Counted from the stretch's first letter, positions 24,395 to 35,179 are shown. The stretch: DNA of 64,000 nt from Romanomermis culicivorax (GCA_963922205.1 CAWUHX010000010.1:1488001-1552000); one strand, 5' to 3'. Notes: a model not told the origin generated them from the letters alone. Numbers and translations: made by a program.

Positions 24395-26100
24395 GCCAAA
24401 AAAATTTGTGCCAATTGCACAAAAAAAATTTTTCTTCTAGAGAAACATATTTAAAACTGCAGAAAATTTTTAGGCCAAAAGTTTGATACAGAGTTGAAGT
24501 TTGACGCATTAATTTTTTGTAAAAATTGTGCGCTACCTATTTTTCAGCTAACCATGTCAGTGAGATTAAAAAAACTGTGCAAGAAAATAGTTCACGATGA
24601 TATAATAAGAAATGAAATGCTGAGAAATTCAAATAACTCTATAATTGTTCAGGAAATTCAAACTAATTCAATTTTTGACTACGAATATGAATATCTATAT
24701 AGGTCAGAGCACCCCATGGGGGGGTATTACCCCCGTCTTAGATTTGGAAATTCATTTACTACCCCCATAAAAACAGCTCATTATAGCAAAAAATTTTGGT
24801 TGACTTCATTCTCTCCCCAGTAGGTTATACTAATTCGAGAAAAACTGCAGAATGTGTGATTCTGAGGAATTATTCACTGCTCTTTTTGTTATGTTATGTT
24901 CTTAAAATTCTTCCTCTTCATGCTCTCCTTTCCTTTTCCCCGCTTCTGCGTTGGGTCTTCCCTGCGCATATGACCCAAGCTGTGGCATACTTTTCTGCTA
25001 TGAGTTGAGGCATGTGAGGTCTGTTGACGTGGATCAGGAGTGGTACTTGGTTTCAAACTCGTAGTTCACAGTCTAATGGGATTAATAATACTAAAGCCAC
25101 ATTCAGCATCAGAACTTTCAATTGGAAGCACTCTTCCAAGCCTAATCAGTGATGGGATAAGCCCATACTGCTGAAGATGCTGGCTGAAGCAATGTTTCCA
25201 AACGTATGTTGTGCCTGTTTCTTGAAATGTGCAGGAATCAGTTGGCACAACAGTCTTCAAAGTGTGACTATTCTGTACATATAATTAGTGGATTAAAGGA
25301 AAATGGAGTTGAAGTAGGAAATGCTTTTTGAGTGTAAAAAGGATAAAGTAGGGGCATGATCCATTTTTGTGAGTTCTATGTGGTTAGAGTACTACACCCC
25401 CCCTCCTTGGCAAAAAGTTGGGGGCAAAAAAAAAAGGTCACGGCATATCTCAAGTACTACCCTCAAAATTTACGATTTTACCCCTACCTAAATTTTTGAC
25501 CTTGGGGACCTCTGATATAGGTATATGTAAAAGATTTAACAACAATGTAAAGATTAGAGAAAATTAAGTCGAAAATTGTGTAAATATTTGGTTGAAACAT
25601 TGTACCATTACCAATGATATTGATTTTTCTATTCAAATCAATCAATTAAATTCGAATCTGACTGAATGAACAGAGAATATTCAGAATTTGTTCTCATTCA
25701 TCAGTCATTGACAGCCTACAAAGCTTGCTGCAACAATACTAATACACTGTTCCAAGAGAAATCTTTCGCGTTCGGGTCAAATATATGAATAGAAAATATT
25801 ATGTTCATTGCTTCAGGGCGAAGCACCGAAAATTTTTTCATTTTCAACCCCTAAAATGTCTAAAAATCAAGGAAATTTAATGTTTGACCAGCCAAAAATT
25901 TTGTACCAATTGGCAAAAAAGCTCAAAATTTTTTGCGCCATTCCAAATTTATTTTGTGCCAAAAACCATGTTTTGGCACACAAAAAAAAAACACTGGCGC
26001 AAAGCGCCCGAAAACTTGCACTTTTTTCCATTTTAGGATGCATAAAACGCATTTCCAAACAAAAATTCCTTTCACCTGGTCAGAAAGAAAGTCAGGAGGC
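24395..26100 (+). repeat. Long dispersed repeat, copy X (interrupted by a hAT)
   Basis: Parallel to copy Y at 28545-30245. Shared blocks include TTTGTGCCAATTGCACAAAA, TATTTTTCAGCTAACCATGTCAG, GAGAGAATATTCAGAATT-like text, TTCGCGTTCGGGTCAAATAT and GCGAAGC(A/G)CC followed by TTTTCA(A/G)CCCCTAAAA. It is split by the hAT element 24705-25514. No coding function recognised. Confidence 0.65.
24705..25514 (-). mobile_element. Internally deleted hAT with transposase C-terminal remnant
   Basis: Ends CAGAGCACCCCATGGGG and CCTTGGGGACCTCTG with perfect 8-bp flanks ATATAGGT (24697-24704 and 25515-25522). On the minus strand near 25066-25260 is a decayed hAT dimerisation segment reading LPIESSDAECGFSIINPIR, matching the ERGFS-type motif of the family. 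The rest of the transposase is lost. Confidence 0.85.
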
Positions 26101-26204
26101 ATCAAGTTGCACTGTGCAACTAAGCAGGAAAAATTTGGTTGCACAGCCTGAAATTTGGTTGCTGTGTGCAAAAAAGCCCTGGGACGACTTGGTTTTGCTA
26201 GAAA

Positions 26205-26475
26205 GCATTGCGAAGCGAGATCTGTCATCATTTTGATTGGTCAAAAAAATTTATTGATTTTTACAGATGTTTCTGGCAAATTTTCTGTCTTAGGCTTAGA
26301 CACAGGCTTAGGTTTACACTTAGACTTAGGATTGGGTTTAGTCTTAGGTTTAGGCTTAGGCTTAGGCTTGGACTCACCGTTAGAAAGGAGTAGACTACAA
26401 CTTTTCGACTAATCAAATTGAAGGTATGAAATTTTTCAATCAATCAAATTGATGACAGATCTCCCTCCGCAATGC
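26205..26475. repeat. Inverted repeat enclosing a TTAGGC-type hexamer array
   Basis: Arms 26205-26238 and 26442-26475 are imperfect complements; the left starts GCATTGCGAAGCGAGATCTG and the right ends in GATCTCCCTCCGCAATGC form. Between them, 26289-26372 is a degenerate hexamer array of TTAGGC, TTAGGT and TTAGAC units, with three consecutive TTAGGC at 26350-26367. Read as protein it gives GLGLGL, which I regard as an artefact of the repeat. Confidence 0.7.
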
Positions 26476-26479
26476 TGTG

Positions 26480-28010
26480 GTTTTGCACTAAGCATTAGGG
26501 ACGAAGTGTTAGCCCTCTTTTGATTGACCGAAATTACTGCCCCCTTGTTGATTGGTCAAAATTTTTGAGATGTCGAAAATGCATTATATGCGTTTCAAAT
26601 GATTTTGACTAAATTCATTTGGAAGAGCCTCAACAGCACTGCATCCTTCAATTTTTTTCCACAATTTTCCCAAATTTGCTCATTTCAGACAAAAATGATG
26701 ATGCTGATTACGAATACGACAATATTTTTCCAGGTTTCAATGATTTACCAAATTTCGAGGGAAAAAAATCGATTTTGTCATAATTCGTAAAAAATGCAAA
26801 TTTTGCAAGATAGGCTACTTCAGACTAATAAAAATGCAAATCATACGGTCAATATAATTGATAGAATGGAAATCTATTGGCACATTCGTGATCAACATTG
26901 TCGACTTACCCATAACATGATCACAAATATGTGAACTTGGAAAAAAATTTTGTCATAGGACACCCAGTTTCCACTCCAAATATTTGATTTAATTGGAAAC
27001 ATACCTGTGGGGGGTTGGGCCCCCCCCACCCCAAAGTATTCTATAATATTCTGTTCACATACATTCTACAATGTTCTAGAACATGCCCTGATAGTATGTA
27101 AGCCATGTTACTTTGCATAGTCATTCTTTTATTTATTGTACTACTCTGTATGTAACTATTGTATGTTGTGTTAGTATCCCTTACTAAACTTGGTCATTCT
27201 CAACTACTGTTCCAGTTGAATATTTTGTATGGGGAATGTCGGCCTTTGCCATTTGGAGAAAAATTTCGACTTTTTTCGACCCCTCACTCCAGGTGGATTT
27301 CAGTGTGCATTCAAGAGTTATTAAGAGTTACAGTAATATTGATCTGTGTATCTCGTAGGGCCTTGAACACTAAGTACTTCCGAAGCAAAAGTAGTATCCA
27401 TCAAAACACAATTTGAGTTTTCGTTATGGCATACCAAAGGACATGCTTCAAAATGATATATTTTCATTTCCGACACAGTTATATGTGGCTGAAGCTTGTT
27501 TGACTTTTCGCGGACTTTATATGCTGCTTATGCATCATCTGGATAGCCGAAATCTAACATTTTTAATTCTCTATCGTTGCATAGAATAAAAAGATAAAAA
27601 GAGTGATCGACTCCAATGTAAACTGTCGGAAACAGAATAGTCATAGTTCAACGCTTATTCATGGCGAGAATACTGACTATCCAAAGAAACGTCTTTGTGT
27701 TTGTCAAAAATCTTTCTATCTTCAATTTGGGCCATAGATCATGAAAAATGGACAACTACAACAGAAGTTTTGTGCTTTAGGAAAAATTTCGGCTTACTAT
27801 AGATTTTAATTTCTGATAGATTCGCACCCTTTCAGACATTTTTTGTCAGTTCTATTCAATTTATTACAAATTTACAACAAAGTGGATTGGTCAAATTACA
27901 TTTTTCTGATGCAAAATTCTATTCTGCATTTTAGTAAACTGTTGTCGCGCTTTAGTTTTGAGATGGTTTTGAGATATCCATCAAGAACTGACAATAACCC
28001 GGATTACGTT
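26480..28010. other. No gene recognised
   Basis: AT-rich sequence. A CATACCTGTGGGGGG fragment with G and C runs near 27001-27035 resembles one end of the G-rich MITE family. Nothing coding recognised. Confidence 0.4.
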
Positions 28011-28017
28011 TGAACTT

Positions 28018-28065
28018 ACGTGCCCCCCCCCCCGCCCAACTGGTCGGAGGTCTTACAGGTATGAT
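28018..28065. mobile_element. G-rich MITE family B, solitary end
   Basis: C-run followed by GCCCAACTGGTCGGAGGTC and TTACAGGTATG: one terminus of the family found complete at 28248, 29217 and 29962, in reverse orientation and truncated on the other side. Confidence 0.6.
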
Positions 28066-28247
28066 GGAAAACTATTGACATATTCATAATCAGCATCATC
28101 ATTTTAGTTGAAAAGCATAAATTTGGGAAAATTTTGTAAAGAAAATTCTGTACCCCCTAAACTACACAAGTGCCCCTAAGCCTAAGGAAAATTTTAAAGG
28201 AAAAATAAATGAAAAATACATATTATGTGAAAAACCATCTGAGGGCG

Positions 28248-28471
28248 CATACCTGTAAGACCTCCGACCAGTTGGGGGGGGGTGGTAAATCCGAAATTTG
28301 GGGGGGGGGTAGAAAAAAGTCGAAATTTTTCCCAAAAAAAGGCCAAAAAAACATACACTTTTTCGCACATTTTTTATTTTTTCCAAACTGGGGGGTTAGA
28401 TGAATTTGGGGGTTGGCAAAGTTGGGGGGGGGGGTCCCCCCAAGCCCCCCCCCCCCCCAAGTACAGGTATG
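28248..28471. mobile_element. G-rich MITE family B, copy 1
   Basis: Ends CATACCTGTA and TACAGGTATG, 224 bp, with many runs of seven to ten G or C. Flanks TGAGGGCG and TGGGGATG agree at only five of eight positions, so its duplication has decayed or an end has been rearranged. Confidence 0.75.
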
Positions 28472-28685
28472 TGGGGATGGTAATTTCGGCCAATCAGAAG
28501 AAGGCTAACACTTCGTCCCTATCAGCATTTTTTTTTGTGCACGGACATTTGTGCCAATTGGCACAAGAGGCCAAAAAAATTTGTGCCAATTGCACAAAAA
28601 TTTTTTTCTACTAGAGACATACTGAAAACTGTGGAAAAGTTTTAGGCCAAAAGTTTGATAAAAAGTTATTGTTCAATGCATTAAT

Positions 28686-29513
28686 TGTCGTGCGTGAAAT
28701 AATAAGAATAAGTGAGCAGACGCTTTTAAGCTATGTAGCTTGACGATTTATCGCGCGTTTTTAATAAGAGAGGTACGGAACGTGGAGGAGCATGCAGAAT
28801 GCTAGAAACGGAACACTCGGAGTGTTAGATGAATTTAACGCAACGATAATCATATGCAAGAGATTGACGGGCTCCTAGAGAGGGCTATGCCAAATTTCCA
28901 AGGTTCTTCACTCAGGTCGTTTAAGGTTTTTGGATGCCGAAACTCGGACTGTACTATCTTACCTGTTTAGGAGTTTCGCCCAATTACTCAAATTATTTTC
29001 CAAATAGTTTGACTTATCCTAGACCACACACTCAAAACACAATTTACTAATGTACAAAATCGCCGCCTCAAACTTCAAAACTCTCCACACAAGCTAGGAC
29101 ACAACCGCTTGGCTACAGTAGAATCTCAATTGAAAAAACGTTTTCACAATTTCTTCACATTGTTGCCACGCCTCTCCGCGGGTCTCGTCACGATCTCCTT
29201 TTTCTCAACTTGCCGACATACCTGTAAGACCTCCGACCAGTTGGGGGGGGGGGGGTAAATCCGAAATTTTGGGGGGGGATAGGAAAAAGTCGAAATTTTT
29301 CCCAGAAAAGGGCCAAAAAAATACACTTTTTGGCAAATTTTTTTGATTTTTTACCAACTGGGGGGGTTGGCGGGGATAAATGATTTTGGGTACTGGGTTG
29401 GCCAAGTTGGGGGGGTTCCCCCCCAACCCCCCCCCCCCAAGTACAGGTATGCTTGCCGATCTTTACTCAAAAACGACACGAACTTTACAAATACACCAAA
29501 TTGTCACACAACA
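28686..29513. mobile_element. Solo LTR (interrupted by MITE B copy 2)
   Basis: Begins TGTCGTGCGTGAAA and ends TCACACAACA, with TAAT directly repeated on both sides (28682-28685 and 29514-29517). The related repeat copy X reads GCATTAATTTTTTG at this point with a single TAAT, i.e. an empty site. Without the nested MITE and its duplication it is about 585 bp, with no coding capacity, as expected of an LTR left after recombination. The parent element is not identified. Confidence 0.7.
29217..29451. mobile_element. G-rich MITE family B, copy 2
   Basis: Ends CATACCTGTA and TACAGGTATG; perfect 8-bp duplication CTTGCCGA (29209-29216 and 29452-29459). 235 bp with several G7-G13 runs. It sits within the solo LTR. 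Confidence 0.9.
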
Positions 29514-29961
29514 TAATTTTCTGTAAAAATCGTGCCCAACCTATTTTTCAGCTAACCATGTCAGTGAGAAGAGAAAAAACTGTGCAACAAAATAGTTCAC
29601 GAAATCCCAAAAAGAAATGGAATGCTGAGACAATTTAAATAGCTCTAGAATTGTTCAGGAAGTTCAAATTGATTCAATTTTCGACTACGAACGAATATCT
29701 ATGTTATGTAGTCGAAAATCGTGTGGATTTTCGATCGAAACATTGTGCCATTATCAACGATATCAATTTTCCTATTTGAAACAATCAAACACAAAAAGTA
29801 ACAATTTCTGTTTTAAATCCGAATGTGACTGAATGAAGAGAGAATATTCAGAATTTCTTTTCACTCATTAGTCTTGACATCCTATAAAGTTTGCTGCAAC
29901 GATACTAATACACTGTTCAAAGAGAAATCGTTCGCGTTCGGGTCAAATATACGAATAGGAA

Positions 29962-30079
29962 CATACCTATAAGTCCTCAGACCAGTTGGGGGCGTAAATC
30001 CGAAATTTTGGGGGGGGGGTAAATGATTTTGGGTACTGGGTTGGCCAAGTTGGGGGGGTCCCCCCCAAGTACAGGTATG
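29962..30079. mobile_element. G-rich MITE family B, copy 3 (short)
   Basis: Same ends as the other copies but only 118 bp; perfect 8-bp duplication AATAGGAA (29954-29961 and 30080-30087). The related repeat at about 25785 shows the uninterrupted sequence. Confidence 0.9.
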
Positions 30080-30615
30080 AATAGGAAATATTATATTACT
30101 TGATTCGGCACGAAGCGCCAAAAATTTTTTGCATTTTCAGCCCCTAAAACGTCTAAAAATCAAGAAAATTTCATGTTTGACCAGCCAAAAAATTTGTGCC
30201 AATTGGCACAAACGCTCAAAATTTTTTGTGCCATTTCAAATAATTTATTTTTCAAATAGCAATCAATGATGTACACATTGAAATTTCTGGGTGAAATGAC
30301 CATACACACACATGAGGGGTTTAGTGGATAATCTGGGCCCCAGCAGATTCTTGCTAACTCCCAACAGATTCTACTCCCTAGCGTTGTCCAAGAAGAAAAT
30401 GAAGGAAAATGAAAGAAGAAAGAAGAAAAAGACTTCATAAAAATGAAGGTTATGCTGTTATTTAACGATTTTTCTGAACGAAGCGTACTTGTTTCCAAAA
30501 GAGTAACATTAACTCCAAGTGTCAGGGGTTGGGCCAGGCGCACCGACATAGATATAAGAATTTGCTGTCTGGATGTCAGAAAACCTTTTTTTGATTATCA
30601 AGAACTCAGTGAATG

Positions 30616-30800
30616 TGTGACGATGCGCAAAAGGTGCAATCGTGCATTTCCCTCTGAACCCATAGACTTGATGTTGCTCATCCAAGTCACGGGCCCAGAC
30701 CTGGATTTTGTGACGGGCATTGCTGCAGTCGCAACAGGCGATGCAGGGCTGTGCAGTCGGTGGTAGAGAAGCTGCCACCCAGTGTGCGAGAACCGTTACA
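30616..30800. repeat. TRIM-like element, left LTR
   Basis: Starts TGTGACGATGCG and ends CCGTTACA. Preceded by AATG (30612-30615), which recurs after the right LTR at 35785-35788, so a 4-bp target duplication is visible. Its sequence around 30661 (AACCCATAGACTTG) is the uninterrupted form of the mariner insertion site. Confidence 0.85.
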
Positions 30801-30886
30801 TGGTGACCGTACCAGGGGGCCCCTTGCCTGCCTCAGCAGGGGGAGGGATGTTGTGACGAGGGCGTCACACTTCCCTAGGAGGAGAA
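30801..30886. mobile_element. TRIM-like element, 86-bp interior with primer-binding site and purine tract
   Basis: Directly after the left LTR comes TGGTGACCGTACC, in the position and TGG-initial form of a tRNA primer-binding site. Directly before the right LTR lies AGGAGGAGAA, a polypurine tract. No coding sequence remains, so the element of about 456 bp (two 185-bp LTRs) fits a terminal-repeat retrotransposon in miniature. Confidence 0.75.
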
Positions 30887-31538
30887 TGTGACGATGGGCA
30901 AAAGGTGCCATCGTGCATTTCCCTCTGAACCCGTACAGTCCGACGCACAAACAACGCCGCGTTTGTGCTTGAAATTCAAACACTTCTCAAACAATCGGAC
31001 AAACTTTGCTCAAACGATTCTCAAACAGCACAAACAGTGTTTGTAGCAATTTTGTTTGTCATTTGTTTGAAAAGTGTTTGAAAAATGTTTGTGACCCTTT
31101 CTCGAAGTGTTTGGTGATTGTTTGTGGATTGTTTGAGGCGGCAATAAATAAAAGAAAAACAAGTGGTGGCGCGTGTCATAAGTTGACAAGAAGGTTAATG
31201 AACCTGCGAGTGTGTTATGACAAAGGTTGAATTTGTGCGTTGCGTTCCTTTATTGAAAAACAAAGATATATTTACTATAAAATTATTATTATACACAAAT
31301 AGAATGGCCCAACTGTGGGTTACTGTATTTTTATGTGAAGATTCGATATCTATCATACAGGTGTACCTGCAGAAAAACATCCAGATTCCAAGAATTTGAA
31401 ATGAAAAATTTCCAGCAAAGTTTCATACTGTAATTAATAAATGATTCACTTAACTGATTCTGGAATGCATTGAAGAAGAGTGAAAAAATCGGTGGCTTAT
31501 TTTTGAAAATTAGTAAAATACAGAAGGAAATTTGAAGT

Positions 31539-32591
31539 TCAGGACAATGTTGGGCCACCCCTATTTTCCAAAACTTGTGGCACTACTTTAACAATGTGTT
31601 TGATGTACCTACGACACTTTTCGACTGTAATTTTTTCCGACCAAAAAGTTTTTATGCCTTCAATAAGTTCGTTCAACGTTTTCGGCTTCCAGGTGCTACG
31701 GAGATATTCTTTCATTTCATGCCAGACATTTTCGATTGCATTCAGATCAGGTGACTCTGGTGGCCAGAAAAATGGATCGTACTTCAGTTCGTTTTCATTA
31801 ATAAATAACATCGTATCCGAACTTTTGTGACATGGGGCACTATCAGCTTGAAAAATATAGTCAGTAGATGGGAAATTTCGTTGAACAAAAGGAATCAAAC
31901 CAATTTTCAATATTTCCTGGTAAACAGAGCTATCAATACGAATTTTTTCGGGTAAAATAATAATATCTGTCGCACCATGCCAACTTATTCCAGCCCAAAC
32001 ATGGACTTTGACTGGATGCTTGGCACGTGACCTTAATGTCATTAACTTGTCATTATGCTTTTTCCAAATCTGTCTTTTATGTCTTTCTAGTTGAATGCAG
32101 CTTTCATCAGTAAATATTATTTTGTACAGTAAACTGGGATTATCGATTATTTTCGCACAAAAATATAATCGTTTAATTTTATTTGCATGGCGTACAATTT
32201 GACAGTATTTTGGATGTGCAGGCGTCCATCCTAAGGAACGTCTCAAGCGGTTTACAGTAGCTGCTGATATACTGTAGTCAAATTCAGACGAAATTTTGTT
32301 AGCTAACTGTCGCCCGGTCATTTCATTATTTTCATTCATCTGTACCTCAATAAAATCCAAAGTATAATTGGGTGTCTTGATGGATTTATGTTTTCGTTTG
32401 TTCATCAAATGTCTCCTAATTCTATATCGCATAACTAAACGATGCACGCCGGATTTATTCAGCACTATTTTTTCATCAGTATAAAATCTCTCGACTATTG
32501 ATCTGTCCTTTAGTCCCTTCTTGTGCAGTCGTATTATTCTTTCACGAATATAGGGACTATAATGCTTCAACCGATGGGAATATGGATTCAT
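31539..32591 (-). CDS. Tc1/mariner-superfamily DDE transposase (intact)
   Basis: This 350-residue uninterrupted reading frame encodes the cut-and-paste enzyme of the 4.7-kb element. The N-terminal third is a helix-turn-helix DNA-binding region (residues about 10-110; YIRERIIRLHKKGLK, VHRLVMRYRIRR). The catalytic triad is D162 (IIFTDES), D250 (FQADSAPCHK) and E287 (SPDLNAIENVW). 36 residues separate the second D and the E, not the 34 of classical Tc1 or mariner variants. The start ATG lies 270 bp from the divergent BEN gene's start. The frame is open throughout and lacks introns, so this copy could be functional. Confidence 0.93.
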   Translation of the reverse strand: MNPYSHRLKHYSPYIRERIIRLHKKGLKDRSIVERFYTDEKIVLNKSGVHRLVMRYRIRRHLMNKRKHKSIKTPNYTLDFIEVQMNENNEMTGRQLANKISSEFDYSISAATVNRLRRSLGWTPAHPKYCQIVRHANKIKRLYFCAKIIDNPSLLYKIIFTDESCIQLERHKRQIWKKHNDKLMTLRSRAKHPVKVHVWAGISWHGATDIIILPEKIRIDSSVYQEILKIGLIPFVQRNFPSTDYIFQADSAPCHKSSDTMLFINENELKYDPFFWPPESPDLNAIENVWHEMKEYLRSTWKPKTLNELIEGIKTFWSEKITVEKCRRYIKHIVKVVPQVLENRGGPTLS

Positions 32592-32862
32592 GACAAAATA
32601 ATCTAAAAAGAGGCATGCCAGAAAACAAGTGAATGGTCAGCAAATATAGCACGTATGACACATTATACTGTAGGTTAAATTTCTGTACCAAAATTTCTGT
32701 ACCATAATAATTAATCGACCACCAATGAAGGTAGTTTTGGAAAAAAACAGAAATTGTGCACAATAGATTGAGTAATAAATTTAAAGATTGACAGGATGTT
32801 GTAAAAAGCTGAAAATCCAACATTATGTGAATACATTTCATTGCTCCAAGTCTCTGTGAAAC
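32592..32862. promoter_or_regulatory. Shared divergent promoter region of the transposon genes
   Basis: A 271-bp gap between the transposase start (minus) and the BEN-gene start (plus). Because the two genes are transcribed away from each other, both promoters must lie here or overlap the coding starts. No canonical box is obvious; this is inferred from arrangement. Confidence 0.4.
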
Positions 32863-35158
32863 ATGGCTTCTCGTTCCAAAAGACAAAAAAAAGCGAAAGC
32901 CCATGCTCTAGTGGATTTTGAGGATGGAACATGGTCCGTCATCAATACCAAAAAATTAGAAGGAAGTTCAATCGACAAAGGGCAAAAAGTTTTTGTAACG
33001 TGGCCGAATATTGGACGAATTCTTGGAGTTGTTTGGGCGATCAGCAATTCGATCACACGATTATCTGATGCCCGTACAAAAGGTTCGAGTGAATATGTTT
33101 GAGATGACGAATTTGTTCAGGAGGCTGATGGTTGTGATCAGTTGCAACGAAAATCATCGTCAGTGGCAAAGAAACATCCACAAAATCCAAATGACGTCGA
33201 TCCTAGCAGTTGGGTGACTGCAGCCCCAGCATCTTCAGTTCAACAAAGTGTTGATGATGAGGTCTCCTCCAGCTTGCTGACGGCACTTACAACTGCGATG
33301 ACATCTGCCTCCAATCTGGTCACGAATTTTGCGGGGGTAGCTGGAAGCAACGTCATTCACAACCAGCCAGATAGCCAGAGTGGCTACAGTAAACGCGATG
33401 ATCAATTGAACGATTCGAAAAAAATTATCGCATTATTAGAAATTATCGCCGAAAATACAACAAAAAGTGTTCGGTTATTGGAAAAACTTACGTCGGGTCA
33501 AATTTCAGAACAGGAGCCAACAATAATCGCAATTGAAAACGAAAATGCGATTCTCAACGAAAATTCCGAAATCAGCGAAACAAATGGCCAAATGACAGAG
33601 CCAGGTAACTGCGAGTTTGTTATCAGAACAGAATAATATAATTTTTATTCTTCCACTTATTTTTATTCTTCTACTATTGCTCACAGTTCAATTATAGTGC
33701 ATATGAGGCAAAATTTTATTGTGAAAAACTAACAGAAAACAGGTGAAGCACAACAAATATTCTATAGTCGGTTTTTTATAAAATGCTTCCAAATAGAAAA
33801 GTGACACAAGTCAGTACTGTCATTAAGACTGTTTACATAGAGCTCGTACTGCAAAATTTTTCACTCGAAAAGTTAAGGGTTAGGTCATTAAGCTCATAAA
33901 TTTTCAGCCCTATATGGTACATTGTTTGTTAGCAAATCAGGAAAATCTAATATACTACTTGCTTTCCTCTTTCATTATTTAGATGCATTTCGAGAAAAAC
34001 AAACTATAATAATTTGATGCAGGAAATTCGAAAAATTTAGTAAAACATTGTAGTGTTCTAATATTCTGTGAGCTGAATTAATGCAGAGATTAGCAGTACA
34101 TATAGCTTATTTTTGCACATGACGAGGCTGTATATTAAATTATCAATAAATTCAGAGGAGATACTGCTATTTTCTATGACGATATATAGCACAGAGAAAA
34201 ATAAGGCAATAAACAGTTTCTCACTGGATTTCTCATTGGCTTGTAAAAAAAGGCATCTTTTAAAGCAAGTTATCAATTTGGATAGAATTGCTCAGGCATC
34301 ATTGATGCTAACTTGAAAAAATGGATTTAGCATAAATGTAATCTATGTTCTCTAGTCAATGAAGGAAAAAATAATGAGAAAAAATTAAGTGAAGAACAAT
34401 GCAACAAAAAATGAAGTTATCATAAAGTTTGGCAGTTTATACTCACAATTTAGTCTTTCCTAAAAAATTAGTTTTTCGACTCACAAAATAGAAATCGTCT
34501 TAAAAAATTCTTTGGATAATCGCAACATGAAAATGTGGTTGTGCACATGAAAAATTATCAAGATGGTGAAGTAGAGAATAGCCCATAATGAAGTAGAGAA
34601 TAGCCCACAGATTTAGTAGGGCAGACTGGACGAAAAAATGTGTGGAAAAAATAATAACGATTGTGATGAACCTGGATTGCAATAATGTGCATTAGGTTTT
34701 TCCTCTACAAAAAATATGTTTTGTTATTTTCTGGCATAATCAAAGGATTCTATTATTCGACCCAAAAATTTTCAGAGATCAATAGGCCGACGGATTCTTT
34801 GTCCAGGTCAAACCCGACAATGGTGAATGACATTTTCTTGGAAAAAGTCAAGGCCATACCCACTGAGCTGTACATGAATAGCAGTGTTGTCGATGCCCTA
34901 CAACAGGTGGCTCGTAGTCGATCGAATTTTGCCCAGATTGTTTTGAAAGAGTTGTTCACCAATGAAGAAAGGCATCGAGCGACCATCAGCGGGGCCAATG
35001 GTTTTCGAAAGCTTGACCCGAAAAAAATCGACTGGTTAATAAAAATTGTTTTTTTAAAATATCCAGTTGAACCTGGAAAAACGGCCTCATCTGAATGGAG
35101 TTCGATTCGGAACACTATCGATACTCACATGAGGCGTTCTTACAAACGTTCACATTAA
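32863..35158 (+). pseudogene. BEN-domain accessory gene of the transposon (one in-frame stop)
   Basis: Exon one (32863-33604) starts MASRSKRQKKAKAHALVDFEDGTWS-like, a DFEDGTWS beta-module common at the N-terminus of BEN-domain proteins, then a Ser/Thr/Asn-rich linker. Exon two (34776-35158) encodes a BEN domain: LFTNEERHRATISG, FRKLDPKKIDWLIKIVF, EWSSIRNTIDTHMRR. The intron 33605-34775 (CAG|GTAACT, TTTTCAG|AG) joins them in frame and contains a family G MITE. BEN domains bind DNA and mediate protein contacts in chromatin regulators. A TGA at 33100-33102 interrupts exon one; the frame is otherwise open on both sides, so it is a recent mutation, a readthrough codon or a sequence error. A poly(A) signal is at 35180-35185. 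Confidence 0.8.
33763..34009. mobile_element. MITE family G, reference copy
   Basis: Ends TATAGTCGGTTTTTTATAAA and, inverted, TATAGTTTGTTTTTCTCGAA; about 30-bp imperfect terminal inverted repeats with ATGCTTCCAAATAG next. 247 bp, no coding sequence. It lies wholly within the intron of the BEN gene. Target duplication is TA or TATA, suggesting mobilisation by a TA-specific transposase. Confidence 0.8.
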
Positions 35159-35179
35159 ATGTTTTTTCGATTTTTCACC

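Larger units (their letters stand above)
28545..30245 (+). repeat. Long dispersed repeat, copy Y (interrupted three times)
   Basis: Aligns by eye with copy X at 24395-26100. Relative to X it has gained a solo LTR (28686-29513, itself hit by a MITE) and a MITE at 29962-30079. X in turn carries the hAT at 24705, which Y lacks. No coding function recognised. Confidence 0.65.

Noticed and set aside
26289-26372. True telomere or chromosome end
   Set aside because: The array is short, degenerate and interstitial, and is flanked by ordinary repeats on both sides.
26155-26412. GLGLGL-repeat protein
   Set aside because: Produced by the TTAGGC-like hexamer array inside an inverted repeat; no other coding evidence.
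28248-30079. CRISPR-like array from three similar repeats in 2 kb
   Set aside because: Eukaryotic context; repeats are 118-235 bp with inverted termini and target duplications, i.e. MITEs.
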